Positions 16,711 through 26,027 are shown, counted from the stretch's first letter. The stretch is DNA of 64,000 nucleotides from an uncultured Dehalococcoidia bacterium (GCA_951812395.1 CATOSD010000001.1:310001-374000); one strand, 5' to 3'. Notes: a model not told the origin generated them from the sequence alone. Numbers and translations are program-made.

Positions 16711-17679
16711 ATGAATGACCGGATGACTGACCCGGTTGCGGAGGCAATCAAACATAGACATCCCAAAGAATGGGTTTTCTTCTGGCTAAGTGCGCTGATA
16801 ACTGTTGCGGTGCTCTTGATTTTGCTTGTTTTAGCAATTTTCAAGACCGACGTCATTGACATGCTGGAAACCAACTATATTGAAGGCTATCGCGCTCAAC
16901 ACCCGGACGCCGCAAGTCTGACCGACGAGGAGATTCTGCCGCTACTCCCGGCAGATGAACAACAAGTGCTGGATTGGGTTTCCAAGCTGTACGTGCCGGT
17001 CGTTGTATTAGTGCCCGTTGGCCTCTTCATTTTGTTTGTGTACCTAACAGGCAGATTATATGGAGAGCAGCGGGCGGGGGCCGTGCGTATTACGTCCGAG
17101 CAGTTTCCTGAAGTCTATCAAATGTGGGAGAGCATGGCCCTTGCCCAGGGACTGAAGAAAGTTCCCGAGCTATACACCATCAACGGCAATGGCGCTCTGA
17201 ACGCCTTCGCTTCCTGCGTTCCGGGGTTCAGGTATTTCAGCTCTATCTATTCGGATATTCTGGAAGCCTGTTTGAGAAACAAAGACTGGGATAGCCTTAG
17301 GTTCATACTGGGCCATGAACTGGGGCATATGCGGTTGGGGCATGTTACGTGGTGGTATTTTCTACTCTCCTCCCTGGGCAACTTGCCCTTCGTTAACTAC
17401 GTTCTCGGCCTCCCGCTAAGTCGCGCGAGAGAGTACGGCTGCGACAAGATTGGTCATGCGATAGCGCAGGACAACGCTTACAAGGGTTTATTGATGCTGA
17501 CGGCGGGTAAGCATCTATACAATCAACTTGACACGCAGGCCCATATAGAGGAGTCCACAGAAAAACGGGGGTTTTGGATGGCAATTGCCAATCTGTCCTC
17601 CCCCCATCCAATCGTTGCATGGCGTATCAATGCCGTGCGCAAGAACCACAATGGCGGGATTTTCTTCTATAGAAAGTAA
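16711..17679 (+). CDS. M48-family membrane zinc metalloprotease
   Basis: A 322-residue protein with a hydrophobic segment near residues 28-48, a second near 95-115, and the zinc motif HELGH (in LGHELGHMRLGH) near 203, followed by a membrane-like stretch and REYGCDKIG, where the Glu would be the third zinc ligand. This is the HtpX/Ste24 (M48) arrangement. ATG 16711 follows AAGGAG at good spacing. It probably cleaves membrane or secreted proteins at the cytoplasmic membrane. The gene stands alone and ends just before a strong hairpin. Confidence 0.85.
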   Translation: MNDRMTDPVAEAIKHRHPKEWVFFWLSALITVAVLLILLVLAIFKTDVIDMLETNYIEGYRAQHPDAASLTDEEILPLLPADEQQVLDWVSKLYVPVVVLVPVGLFILFVYLTGRLYGEQRAGAVRITSEQFPEVYQMWESMALAQGLKKVPELYTINGNGALNAFASCVPGFRYFSSIYSDILEACLRNKDWDSLRFILGHELGHMRLGHVTWWYFLLSSLGNLPFVNYVLGLPLSRAREYGCDKIGHAIAQDNAYKGLLMLTAGKHLYNQLDTQAHIEESTEKRGFWMAIANLSSPHPIVAWRINAVRKNHNGGIFFYRK

Positions 17680-17690
17680 GAATCTGCATG

Positions 17691-17710
17691 GGCGCCCCGG
17701 GTGGGGCGCC
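17691..17710 (+). terminator. Strong GC hairpin after the M48 gene
   Basis: GGCGCCCC-GGGT-GGGGCGCC, a perfect 8-bp stem with a 4-base loop, 11 bases after the stop codon. The following T stretch is weak (AAGTTTTGTG), so termination is probable but not certain. Confidence 0.6.
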
Positions 17711-17847
17711 TGCCGAAGTTTTGTGTCCCCTCCCCCTAAACGGAGGCCGTCTCATAATTCGCCAGCATACATTTCTTTAGCAAAGTGCACCACGATTACC
17801 GTCGCTATAGGTACCATTCACTACGAAACATAACCACCTTCACCGTC

Positions 17848-17867
17848 ATTCCTGCGAAGGCAGGAAT
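17848..17867. repeat. Small palindromic element in a 349-bp gene-free stretch
   Basis: ATTCCTGC-GAAG-GCAGGAAT, a perfect 8-bp stem. It resembles widespread REP-like palindromes of the form TCATTCCTGCGAA. The rest of 17680-18028 shows no supported gene. Confidence 0.5.
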
Positions 17868-18028
17868 CCAGAATTGCCTGATAAGAGAGGCTGGGTATTT
17901 TTGAGACAGCCTCCTAAACGAAGAAGAGGGGCGGGATTAACTGTGAATTTCGCACGGCTGCATCTTGCCAGGCTCTTCGCGGGCGCGGCCACAACCGCAG
18001 CGCGGGCCGTGACGCGGTCCGGGGTTTC

Positions 18029-20635
18029 ATGCAGGCGGATATGCTGAGGGCCGTGGGTAGAAAATTGGAGATATGTTGCGTCGTCGGTCTCTTGGCTCTG
18101 ACTGTTGCGGCTGGTCTGGCCTGTGGCGATTCTGTGCCCATACCAACTCAAACACCAGCGCCCGGGTTGACCGCGACGCCGACGGCGACACTTGCTTTGA
18201 GCCCAATGGCCTCGCCCGTCCCAACCATTGCTCCAACGCCAACTCATCCACCTACGCCAGTACCTGAGTTAACCGTGGCGCCGACCGCGACACATACTTC
18301 AATCTCAATGTCCTTGCCCACCCCAACTGCTACTCCGACATCAACTCCGATACCCGCGCCTGAGCCGACCCCTACCATTCCTCCAACGCCAATACAGACA
18401 CCCACGCCTACCCCGGCAGGAGAGCGGATAGACTGGACCCGGTGCGAATCATCCGAGCTCGAATGCGGATTTGTAGAAGTCCCCGCGGACTACCGTGACC
18501 CCGAGGCTGGCAGCATCAGAATTGCGGTCAACGTGCACCGGGCCACGTCTCCGCAGGAACGGATAGGCTATCTGTTCGTGAACCCCGGCGGTCCGGGCGA
18601 GAGTGGTGTAGATTTTGTCAACTATCTTCCACTCTTGGGGTTCACGGATGAAATCGTCGCGCATTTCGACTTCGTCGGCTTCGACCCACGCGGGGTCGGA
18701 GCGTCCGAGCCTGCGTTCGCGTGTGGCGAGCCCGGTGAGCAGCTCGCGCTGCTTGCCACGATTGACGGGCATATAGACACCCCCGACGAGATCGCGGCCG
18801 GCGAAGCGGCGGCCAACCTGTGCATCCGGTCCATGGGGCCGGTTGGCGGCCTGTTGCACAGCGAATATGTCGCCAGGGACATGGATGAAATACGCAAGGC
18901 CTTAGGCGCCGATCAGATTTCTTACCTGGGATTCTCCTATGGGTCTGTGTTGGGGGTCTGGTATGCAACGCTCTTTCCCGAGTCGGTCAGGGCGATGGTT
19001 GTTGACGGAGCCGACAATCCGGTAGACCCGGCCGCCACCCAACAGGAACGCATTGGCGAGGCAATCGAGGAGGTTGCACCGTTAGCTGCCTTCCTGGAAG
19101 AGGCGCTGACAGCATGTGCTGATCCGGGATGCCCGATGTACAACGACGGCGACCCGGTTGACTACTTCAAGCGGGCTGCAGCGAAGCTGGACCTTGTCAA
19201 TGCTGCGGCGGACAATAATCCCGACGCGGGCCTAGCTGGGGTGATCTCGACCCTGTACAGTGAGGAGGACTGGCCCGGCCTGTGGCAAGGCCTGTTCGAA
19301 CTCAACGAGCACGACGACCCGTCTATTCTTCTCGATTTCGCCAGGACAAACCTGCCCCCGGAACCCGACGCTGCCGACTTAACTGGCCACATCAATTGCC
19401 TGGACCGCTGGGTCCTGTATCCGGAATTGGACCGCAACGTACAACTGGATGACTCAGTACCCGTTGCCGCCACCATCGAGGAAATGTTCACCTTGCTGGC
19501 GGCTATAGGGTTCCCCATGGTGGCGGCAAGGGGCCCCTCGTTCCTCAGCCCCTGCCCGTTCTACGACCAGTTCGCCCCCGAACCCCTTGAGGGGCCTCTC
19601 GATGGTGGAAGCGTGCCGATACTGGTAATCGGCAACCACTCCGACCCAGCTACTCCGTTCAGTGAATCCGAAGAGCTCGTAACCGAGACCCTCAGCAGCG
19701 GCTACCTGCTGGAAACCTCTCACTTTAAGCACATTGTCTACCCTGAGAACAACTGTGTTAACAACCACGTTCACAGGGTTCTGATTGACGGCGTTTACCC
19801 AAGTGAACGGCGCCTCTTCTGCGAGGAGGAAGCCGGCCCAACTCCACCGGAGCAGACCACCACTCCGGAAACGCCGCCGGCCGGGGAGTTTGCCTCCGTC
19901 AGCGCCGGGGGAATCGACACCTGCGGCGTGAAGACCGACGGCTCGGTGGCCTGCTGGGGCTATGACGATTCTGGCCAGTCCACACCTCCGGCCGGGGAGT
20001 TCGCCTCCGTCAGCGCTGGTGGATTGCACACCTGCGGGGTGAAGACCGACGACGCCGTCGCCTGCTGGGGCTTTGACGGCCTTGGCCAGTCCGCACCTCC
20101 GGCCGGGGAGTTCGCCTCCGTCAGCGCCGGTGGATCGCACACCTGCGGGGTGAAGACCGACGGCTCCGTCGCCTGCTGGGGCTTTGACGGCCTTGGCCAG
20201 TCCGCACCTCCGGCCGGGGGGTTCGCCTCCGTCAGCGCCGGTGGATCGCACACCTGCGGGGTGAAGACCGACGGCTCCATCGCCTGTTGGGGCGATGGCG
20301 ACTTTGGCCAGTCCACACCTCCGGCCGGGGAGTTCGCCTCCGTCAGCGCTGGTGGATTGCACACCTGCGGGGTGAAGACCGACGACGCCGTCGCCTGCTG
20401 GGGCTTTGACGGCCTTGGCCAGTCCGCACCTCCGGCCGGGGAGTTCGTCTCCGTCAGCGCCGGTGGGTCGCACGCCTGCGGGGTGAAGACCGACGGCTCC
20501 ATCGCCTGTTGGGGCGATGGCGACTTTGGCCAGTCCACACCTCCGGCCGGGGAGTTCGCCTCCGTCAGCGCTGGTGGATCGCACACCTGCGGGGTGAGGA
20601 CCGACGGCGCCGTCGCCTGCTGGGGGGGCTTCTAG
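18029..20635 (+). CDS. S33-family (tripeptidyl aminopeptidase-like) peptidase fused to RCC1-like repeats, lipoprotein
   Basis: An 868-residue protein. A signal peptide ends AAGLACG (lipobox Cys near residue 32), then about 100 residues of Thr/Pro linker. The alpha/beta hydrolase domain (about 130-610) has the SlpD/TAP pattern: NPGGPGESG oxyanion region, DPRGVGAS, nucleophile elbow GFSYGS, acid in GNHSDPATPF, and a C-terminal His (ETSHFKHIV). From about 612 on come seven near-identical 38-residue RCC1/BNR-type repeats (FASVSAGGSHTCGVKTDG..ACWG..GQS.PPAG). ATG 18041 is an alternative start. The last repeat stops in a G7 run region; two more repeats follow in the same frame (next entry). Probably a surface exopeptidase with a propeller-like binding module. 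Confidence 0.85.
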   Translation: MQADMLRAVGRKLEICCVVGLLALTVAAGLACGDSVPIPTQTPAPGLTATPTATLALSPMASPVPTIAPTPTHPPTPVPELTVAPTATHTSISMSLPTPTATPTSTPIPAPEPTPTIPPTPIQTPTPTPAGERIDWTRCESSELECGFVEVPADYRDPEAGSIRIAVNVHRATSPQERIGYLFVNPGGPGESGVDFVNYLPLLGFTDEIVAHFDFVGFDPRGVGASEPAFACGEPGEQLALLATIDGHIDTPDEIAAGEAAANLCIRSMGPVGGLLHSEYVARDMDEIRKALGADQISYLGFSYGSVLGVWYATLFPESVRAMVVDGADNPVDPAATQQERIGEAIEEVAPLAAFLEEALTACADPGCPMYNDGDPVDYFKRAAAKLDLVNAAADNNPDAGLAGVISTLYSEEDWPGLWQGLFELNEHDDPSILLDFARTNLPPEPDAADLTGHINCLDRWVLYPELDRNVQLDDSVPVAATIEEMFTLLAAIGFPMVAARGPSFLSPCPFYDQFAPEPLEGPLDGGSVPILVIGNHSDPATPFSESEELVTETLSSGYLLETSHFKHIVYPENNCVNNHVHRVLIDGVYPSERRLFCEEEAGPTPPEQTTTPETPPAGEFASVSAGGIDTCGVKTDGSVACWGYDDSGQSTPPAGEFASVSAGGLHTCGVKTDDAVACWGFDGLGQSAPPAGEFASVSAGGSHTCGVKTDGSVACWGFDGLGQSAPPAGGFASVSAGGSHTCGVKTDGSIACWGDGDFGQSTPPAGEFASVSAGGLHTCGVKTDDAVACWGFDGLGQSAPPAGEFVSVSAGGSHACGVKTDGSIACWGDGDFGQSTPPAGEFASVSAGGSHTCGVRTDGAVACWGGF

Positions 20636-20866
20636 TCGGCCAGTTCATGCTGATTGGTGGGGGGGTTCGCCTCCGTCAGCGCCGGGCAAAGTCACACGTG
20701 CGGCGTGAGGACCGACGGCTCCGTGGCCTGCTGGGGCCTCGACTATTTCGGCCAATCCAGACCGCCGACCGGTGAGTTCGCATCCGTCAGCGCCGGCGAC
20801 TTCCACACTTGCGGCGTGAAGACCGATGGATCGGTGGTCTGCCGGGGCGCTGGGAGAATAGACTGA
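20636..20866 (+). pseudogene. Detached C-terminal RCC1-like repeats of the preceding gene
   Basis: Two further repeats (GGFASVSAGQSHTCGVRTDG and GEFASVSAGDFHTCGVKTDG) continue in the same frame as the peptidase gene but behind stops at 20633-20635 and 20651-20653. The stops lie between two G7 runs (20622-20628 and 20659-20665). With eight G in the first and six in the second, the segment between reads GLLVGQFMLIGG. This places GQ at the repeat's conserved position and joins everything into one 944-residue protein. Confidence 0.7.
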
Positions 20867-20897
20867 TAGCGTGAGTTGCAGCAATAAAGAGGCGGAT

Positions 20898-21755
20898 ATG
20901 CGACTGAAAGCTCGACGGATAGTTCAGGCCCGGAGGTTCGAATACCTCCTTGCCATACTCATCATCGCATCTGCGGTTATGCGAGGGCTGGCAACTTCCG
21001 ACGATCTAATAGACCACTTGGCAGTGGTACTGTTGATGGCGTTGGTCTGGTCCCTGACCCTGGCAGTACTCGTTCTGGAAGCTCTGCTCAAGATGATCGC
21101 AACCTCACCGAGGGTCGACCGGTATTTTCGGGATCCTTGGAACGTCTTTGATTTCCTGCTCATCGGCTTGGCATTCTATTACCCCACCCTCGCGATACTC
21201 ATCATTACGGTACGCCTGCTGCGGCTTCTCAGGGGCTTTTCAGCAGTCCGGGAAATAAACCTGATCCTGTCGACCCTGGTCCGATCTGTACCAAGCATGG
21301 TATACATCGTGATCCTGCTGGGGATCATTGTTTATATGTATGCCGTTGTCGGGCATAACTTATTCCATGAGCATGACCCGGCACGCTGGGGAAACTTGGG
21401 CCTTTCCATTTTGTCGCTGTTCCAGATGGTCACACTGGATGACTGGATCTCGATCTTGCACACTGCCATGGAATTGGAGCCGCTGGCATGGGTCTACTTC
21501 GTCAGCTTTGTCGTGATCGCCACTTTTGTCGGGGTAAATCTGTTCGTTGCCATCGTGGTAAGAAACATGGACGAAATCAATGAGGAGCGTCTGCGCCGAA
21601 GCGAGCAACCCCCCACCGGCGACTCCCTCCTCAACGAACTCCGCGCTACCCAAGACGAGCTCGGCGCCACCCAAAGCGAACTCCGCGCTACCCAACAGAC
21701 CCTGCAGCGCTTGGAAGAGCAACTGCAACGCCAGCTATCGCGGAATGACTGTTAA
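20898..21755 (+). CDS. NaChBac-type single-domain voltage-gated cation channel with Ca-like filter
   Basis: A 285-residue protein with the six-helix plan of bacterial Nav channels. S1-S3 lie in residues 15-105. S4 carries Arg at three-residue spacing (VRLLRLLRGFSAVREI), followed by an S4-S5 linker and S5 (MVYIVILLGIIVYMYAVVG). The pore helix holds filter T179-L-D-D-W-I-S185, then S6 (VVIATFVGVNLFVAIVVRNMDEI). The C terminus is a heptad-rich coiled coil with repeated RATQ units, as in the tetramerising tail of BacNav. ATG 20898 is preferred over GTG 20871 because AAGAGG lies six bases upstream. NavAb/NaChBac filters read TLESW; the two Asp here match the engineered CavAb change (TLDDW), so Ca2+ permeability is plausible. 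Confidence 0.85.
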   Translation: MRLKARRIVQARRFEYLLAILIIASAVMRGLATSDDLIDHLAVVLLMALVWSLTLAVLVLEALLKMIATSPRVDRYFRDPWNVFDFLLIGLAFYYPTLAILIITVRLLRLLRGFSAVREINLILSTLVRSVPSMVYIVILLGIIVYMYAVVGHNLFHEHDPARWGNLGLSILSLFQMVTLDDWISILHTAMELEPLAWVYFVSFVVIATFVGVNLFVAIVVRNMDEINEERLRRSEQPPTGDSLLNELRATQDELGATQSELRATQQTLQRLEEQLQRQLSRNDC

Positions 21756-21809
21756 GAGCCTTCTTCCTTTTAGTACGTCGAAGACCAGGGACTGTTCAGA
21801 TACAAAGCT

Positions 21810-21930
21810 CGCCTCAGTCAACGCCGGGGGAAGGGCACACCTGCGAGCTGAAGACCAAGTTGGCCAGTCCGGCCCACCAGACTTGACGAAATCAAGAACC
21901 TTCGAATTGCGGTTCAAGCTGGCGGTGTAG
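21810..21930 (+). pseudogene. Decayed RCC1-type repeat end with the 35-bp repeat
   Basis: CTCAGTCAACGCCGG..GGCCAGTCCGG reads as a remnant of the RCC1-like repeat of the upstream peptidase, with a one-base slip in the middle. It runs into the 35-bp repeat (21868-21902) shared with 15110-15144, and ends TFELRFKLAV-stop, a tail also seen at 44929-44961. No start or full domain remains. The surrounding gap 21756-22061 holds nothing else that I can support. Confidence 0.55.
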
Positions 21931-22061
21931 CTAAGGGCTTCACCCCGACCCGCCGGGCGAAGGCTTGCCAGTCCAATTGGAGACAGCCGCTTGGCGTTCG
22001 ACCGGTCGATAGATGCGCTGGCGAAGCCGGGCCTATGACTATTGAAAGGAGCGACATAGTG

Positions 22062-23305
22062 ATGAATAACCTCGTCAAGGGACGCTCTGCATGGATGTTG
22101 CTCTGGGGGATTCGCCGCCCTTGCGCTGATTCTGGTCGGCCTGCTCGCCGCCTGTGGCGGGGATGCAGTGCCTGGAGAAGATGCTGCCACCGCTGCGCCT
22201 GCCACGGAGGCGACCGAGAGAGTCCGTGCGCCTGCACCTGGCTCGCCCGCAACGGACAGGGAAATCTTGGTCACCTTCTACAATGCCTTGGACGGACCAA
22301 ACTGGGAGAACAGCGAGAACTGGTTGAGCGACGCGCCGTTGGGCGAATGGGAAAATGTCAATACTGACGAGAATGGCCGGGTTGACCGTTTGCAGATAGG
22401 GGGGCGAGAGACAGGAGTTGAAGGGAGAGATTCCTCCGGAAGTCGGCGGCCTCGGAGCCCTACGACATTTGTCCCTTTTGGGTGCCACAAGGCGAGTAGA
22501 CGGTGTATTGACCGAAGATACGTTGCACGGAGCGATTCCGCCAGAACTGGCAGACCTGTCTAACTTGGAGACTCTGGGGATCAGTCACAGCGAAGTGAGC
22601 CAGATTCCGCCAGAACTGGCAAACTTGTCCAACTTGATCTCTCTGTCTATCACTGTCAGCGAGCTGAGCGGGGAAATACCGCCGTGGCTTGGAGACCTCA
22701 GCGGTCTGGAAGACCTTCGGCTCTCTGAAACCCGATTAAGCGGCGAGATTCCCCCGGAGTTGGGTAAACTGACCCGTCTGAGAGATCTGTACCTAGGGCG
22801 TAACCAGCTAACCGGAGGGATACCGCAAGAGATAGCAGACCTCCCCAGACTGTCCACTCTGTTCTTGAGAGGCAACCAGTTGAGCGGCGAAATACCGCCG
22901 TGGCTGGGCAACCTCTCGAACCTGTCACGCCTGGACCTCATCGAAAACCAGCTAAGCGGGGAGATACCAGCCGAATGGGGAAACTTCCGCATTCGGCTGG
23001 GAACGCTGGACCTCAGCGGAAACCAGTTGAGCGGCGAGATACCGCCGTGGCTGGGCAACCTCTCGAACCTGTCACGCCTGGACCTCAGCGAAAACCAGCT
23101 AAGCGGGGAGATACCAGCCGAGTTGGGTAATCTCGATAACCTGAAAATTCTGACTCTACACGAAAACCAGCTAAGCGGAGAGATACCTTCCGAGGTGTGG
23201 AACATGCTTGAGCGGGAAGTCGAGATTGAGATCTATGGCAATGATTTCCCGTGCCTAACGGATGGGTTGCGCCACCTATATGTCAAACAACGGGCCAACT
23301 GTTGA
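22062..23305 (+). pseudogene. LRR lipoprotein gene split by two G-run frameshifts
   Basis: ATG 22062 follows AAGGAG. The frame breaks at a G5 run (22105-22109) and again at a G6 run (22399-22404). Removing one G from each gives one continuous 413-residue protein. It would have a signal peptide ending LVGLLAACGG, a linker, the bacterial LRR cap (ILVTFYNALDGPNWENSENWL), and about ten plant-type leucine-rich repeats (L.LS.NQLSGEIP.ELGNL). The repeat units are strongly alike, with an almost exact duplication near 22890-23120. Either a genuine on/off gene, a recent pseudogene or a homopolymer error. The domain content is certain, the frame is not. Confidence 0.75.
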
Positions 23306-23314
23306 GCCCCAGGC

Positions 23315-23662
23315 GTGCCACTTCTTTCGACTCTGCGGGGATTGCACGTGGTTTGCCCAGGGGAGATACCGGGGGAGCTGGCCGTCGTCACCCGCCCGCA
23401 GACGTGGAGCGTGGGCATCAGCCGCGCGGAAGCCTTCGACGATGTGAGCAGACTCCTGGGCAGCTTCGAGATTCTTGAGGACGGCCCCTCGGTCACCTCC
23501 GCACTGGTGGGACTGTGCAGCGAGGTCATGGTTGGCGGACGGCAGATTCACGACGCCAACATCTTGGCGACCATGCTGGCCCACGGAGAGCATCGGCTGC
23601 TGACGTTCAACGGAGCGGACTTTCGCCGTTACGGCGACCGCATCGAGCTGGTGGACGGCTAG
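23315..23662 (+). pseudogene. VapC-like PIN-domain toxin, C-terminal fragment
   Basis: The readable part (ELAVVTRPQTWSVGI to the end) matches the C-terminal two thirds of VapC ribonucleases, ending with QIHDANILATMLAHGEHRLLTFNGADFRRY, which holds the late acidic residues of the PIN active site. The N-terminal strand with the first catalytic Asp is absent, and the sequence before residue 22 is unlike VapC. The gene is 5'-truncated at the junction with the LRR gene just upstream. No antitoxin gene is present. Confidence 0.65.
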
Positions 23663-23679
23663 AGGATTGGGACAGTTGC

Positions 23680-24327
23680 ATGATTTCTTCCAATGACCAA
23701 CACATTTACAGGGAACTGATGCGAGAGGCAAAGCGCCGTATCGAAGTGATCAATTCCTTTCGTTCCGACCCTTCTCGTGCGTTGTACAACTGGACTTGGG
23801 CAGAATTCCTTTCTCTACAGCTTCGAATGATCCTCGAATCAATAGCCCTCGGCTGTCTGGTAGCGAATCAGAGCGACTGGCCTAAATCGCCTGGGGAACT
23901 TCAGAAAGCGTGGCACGCAGGCAGGATTCTGAGTGAGCTTGAAAGGGTCCAGCCTGAAAGTTATCCAACTCCCTTGATAGAAATTCCCCCAGACACTGGC
24001 CTTGGAGACTCGCCAATGCAAGGGAGATTCCGAGGAGAATTGGTGGATCGTCCTCCTGGAGACTGGTTGACCAGGGACGGTTTTACGGAGCTCTATGGCC
24101 GATTGGGAAACGTTTTGCACGCCAGGAATCCACTGGCACCATTACCGGAGTTTCGACATTACGAAAGCAACATCCCTATTTGGCAAGAAAAAATCATTAA
24201 CTTATTGAACCACCACAAGATAGGCATACGCGGCAGTGGCAGAATGTACGTCGTACAGATGAACGCCATTGGGGAAGGGCATACGCACGGAGACGTTCAG
24301 GTAACGGAATTCGTAAGACAGGATTGA
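23680..24327 (+). CDS. Hypothetical protein, 215 residues
   Basis: A frame from ATG 23680 with acidic/basic balance typical of a soluble protein, no signal peptide and no membrane segment. It begins NDQHIYRELMREAKRRIEVI, has a helical WTWAEFLSLQLRMILESIALGCLVAN segment, and ends HTHGDVQVTEFVRQD. I do not recognise a family. The pattern of a helical N-terminal part followed by RNPLAPLPEFRHY suggests an intracellular protein of unknown role. It is 18 bases downstream of the toxin fragment. Codon use looks less GC-rich than the neighbouring metabolic genes. Confidence 0.65.
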   Translation: MISSNDQHIYRELMREAKRRIEVINSFRSDPSRALYNWTWAEFLSLQLRMILESIALGCLVANQSDWPKSPGELQKAWHAGRILSELERVQPESYPTPLIEIPPDTGLGDSPMQGRFRGELVDRPPGDWLTRDGFTELYGRLGNVLHARNPLAPLPEFRHYESNIPIWQEKIINLLNHHKIGIRGSGRMYVVQMNAIGEGHTHGDVQVTEFVRQD

Positions 24328-24392
24328 GTCGCAGCCCCCAAAGTCTGTTGGCCGAATACTCAATGTGCACCAACGTAAGGAGGCAACAGTAA

Positions 24393-25382
24393 ATGGAGAA
24401 CGCCATTTGCACCCCGGAGGGCTACACGGATCGAATACGACAAGAGATCGCTAACTGCCTCATTGAGACGAATCTTACTCAAGGTGAGAAATACATAGGC
24501 AAAGTACGGGATCGATACGATCTCGGGGATCGTATGGCACTCATCACCACCGACCGGCAGAGTGCCTTCGACCGGGTGCTGGCCGCTATCCCCTTCAAAG
24601 GGCAGGTCCTCAACATGACGAGCGCATGGTGGTTTGAACAGACCCGCCATATTGTGCCAAATCAGGTTCTGTCCATCCCCGATCCAAACGTCACGATTGC
24701 CAAAAAATGTACCGTCTTCCCGATTGAGTTCGTGGTGCGCGGCTACATCACCGGAACCACGAACACCTCCCTTTGGACGGTCTACCAAAGTGGTGAGCGT
24801 CACTACTGCGGCATCGATTTGCCCGACGGCCTAGTGAAAAACCAGAAGCTCCCGACGAATTACCTCACACCGACCACCAAAGAGGAGGATCACGACCGTC
24901 CGGTCAGCCCTGACGAAATCGTGTCCGAGAACTGGATGACGGCCGACGATTGGGTACAATGCAGCCGCATCGCGCAAGAACTTTTCGCTTTCGGTCAAGA
25001 CAAGGCAGCCGAGCATGGCCTAGTTCTCGTCGATACCAAGTACGAGATGGGCCGTGACGAGAACGGTGAGATCCTTCTGATCGACGAGATCCACACCCCT
25101 GACTCTAGTCGCTACTGGATCGCCGACTCTTATCAACAGCGTATGCGGGATGGGCAGGAACCCGACAACGTTGACAAAGAATTCCTCCGGCTCTGGTTCA
25201 TGGAGAACTGCAACCCCTACGAGGATGAGGTCCTGCCGCCAGCGCCGGATGACCTTGTAGTCGAGCTCTCAAGACGCTACATCTACCTTTACGAGAAGAT
25301 CACCGGTCGCTCTTTCGAGTTTCCAGAGGCGGACCAACCGATCGAGACACGCTTGGAAAGCAACCTTGAAGGGATCACATGA
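24393..25382 (+). CDS. purC: Phosphoribosylaminoimidazole-succinocarboxamide (SAICAR) synthase
   Basis: A 329-residue enzyme of the longer SAICAR synthase type. It joins CAIR and aspartate with ATP in purine synthesis. Landmarks: GKVRDRYDLGDRMALITTDRQSAFDRVLAAIPFKGQVLN (ATP/CAIR region), PIEFVVRGYITG, the Lys-rich KLPTNYLTPTTKEEDHD, and LVDTKYEMG..GEILLIDEIHTPDSSRYW. AAGGAGG precedes ATG 24393 at 9 bases. No other purine genes are nearby. The HAD gene starts directly after the stop, so the two are co-transcribed. Confidence 0.93.
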   Translation: MENAICTPEGYTDRIRQEIANCLIETNLTQGEKYIGKVRDRYDLGDRMALITTDRQSAFDRVLAAIPFKGQVLNMTSAWWFEQTRHIVPNQVLSIPDPNVTIAKKCTVFPIEFVVRGYITGTTNTSLWTVYQSGERHYCGIDLPDGLVKNQKLPTNYLTPTTKEEDHDRPVSPDEIVSENWMTADDWVQCSRIAQELFAFGQDKAAEHGLVLVDTKYEMGRDENGEILLIDEIHTPDSSRYWIADSYQQRMRDGQEPDNVDKEFLRLWFMENCNPYEDEVLPPAPDDLVVELSRRYIYLYEKITGRSFEFPEADQPIETRLESNLEGIT

Positions 25383-26027
25383 GTGAAAAAATACATCCTC
25401 TTCGACCATGATGGGGTTTTAGTCGAAACAGAAAATTGGTATTACCTGGCAAACAAACGAGCGCTGGCATCTCTCGGCATTGATCTCCCACGGGACGCAT
25501 ATTTGGCGGATATGGCCAATGGGGTTTCCGCGTGGGAGGCGGCACGAGTTTCGGGACTATCCGAATCTGAGATTGAACGCGGCCGAGAACTGAGAAACAG
25601 GTACTACCAGGAATACCTGATCACCGAAGACATCGAAATCGAGGGTGTCTTGGAGACGCTGGACGTACTCGCAGGTGAGTACAGGATGGGCATAGTCACT
25701 ACCTCCAAGCCACCTGATTTCGCCCTGATACACGAAAGGCGATCCATCCTGGATCATATGGTATTCTGTTTGGCTCGGGAAGATTACGAGCGAGCCAAAC
25801 CACATCCCGAGCCCTATCTGAGAGGACTCCAACGCTTTGGTGCTACTGCCGCTGAGACGGTGGTTGTCGAAGACTCGGCGAGAGGGTTGAAGTCGGCAAT
25901 AGCGGCCGGTATAGACTGCATCGTAGTCGCAAACGAGTTCACTGTAGCTCAAGATTTGTCCAAAGCAACTGCCAGGGTCGCTACGTTCAGGGAACTGCCA
26001 TCCGCTGTAAGGGGCTTAACAAGTTAG
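25383..26027 (+). CDS. HAD-superfamily phosphatase/mutase
   Basis: A 214-residue HAD hydrolase starting at GTG directly after the purC stop. Motif I DHDGVLV (nucleophile Asp and acid Asp), a helical cap (about 18-80), motif II Thr in GIVTTSKP, motif III Lys in AKPHPEPYLRGL, motif IV VVEDSARGLKSAIAAG. The layout is that of beta-phosphoglucomutase/phosphoglycolate phosphatase relatives. The substrate cannot be named; coupling to purC suggests a nucleotide or sugar-phosphate clean-up role. Confidence 0.85.
   Translation: MKKYILFDHDGVLVETENWYYLANKRALASLGIDLPRDAYLADMANGVSAWEAARVSGLSESEIERGRELRNRYYQEYLITEDIEIEGVLETLDVLAGEYRMGIVTTSKPPDFALIHERRSILDHMVFCLAREDYERAKPHPEPYLRGLQRFGATAAETVVVEDSARGLKSAIAAGIDCIVVANEFTVAQDLSKATARVATFRELPSAVRGLTS

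Noticed and set aside
19454..20584. Repetitive minus-strand frames (GLHPAGV and PPALTEANSPAGG repeats)
   Set aside because: Mirror of the RCC1-like repeats; no start signal or family.
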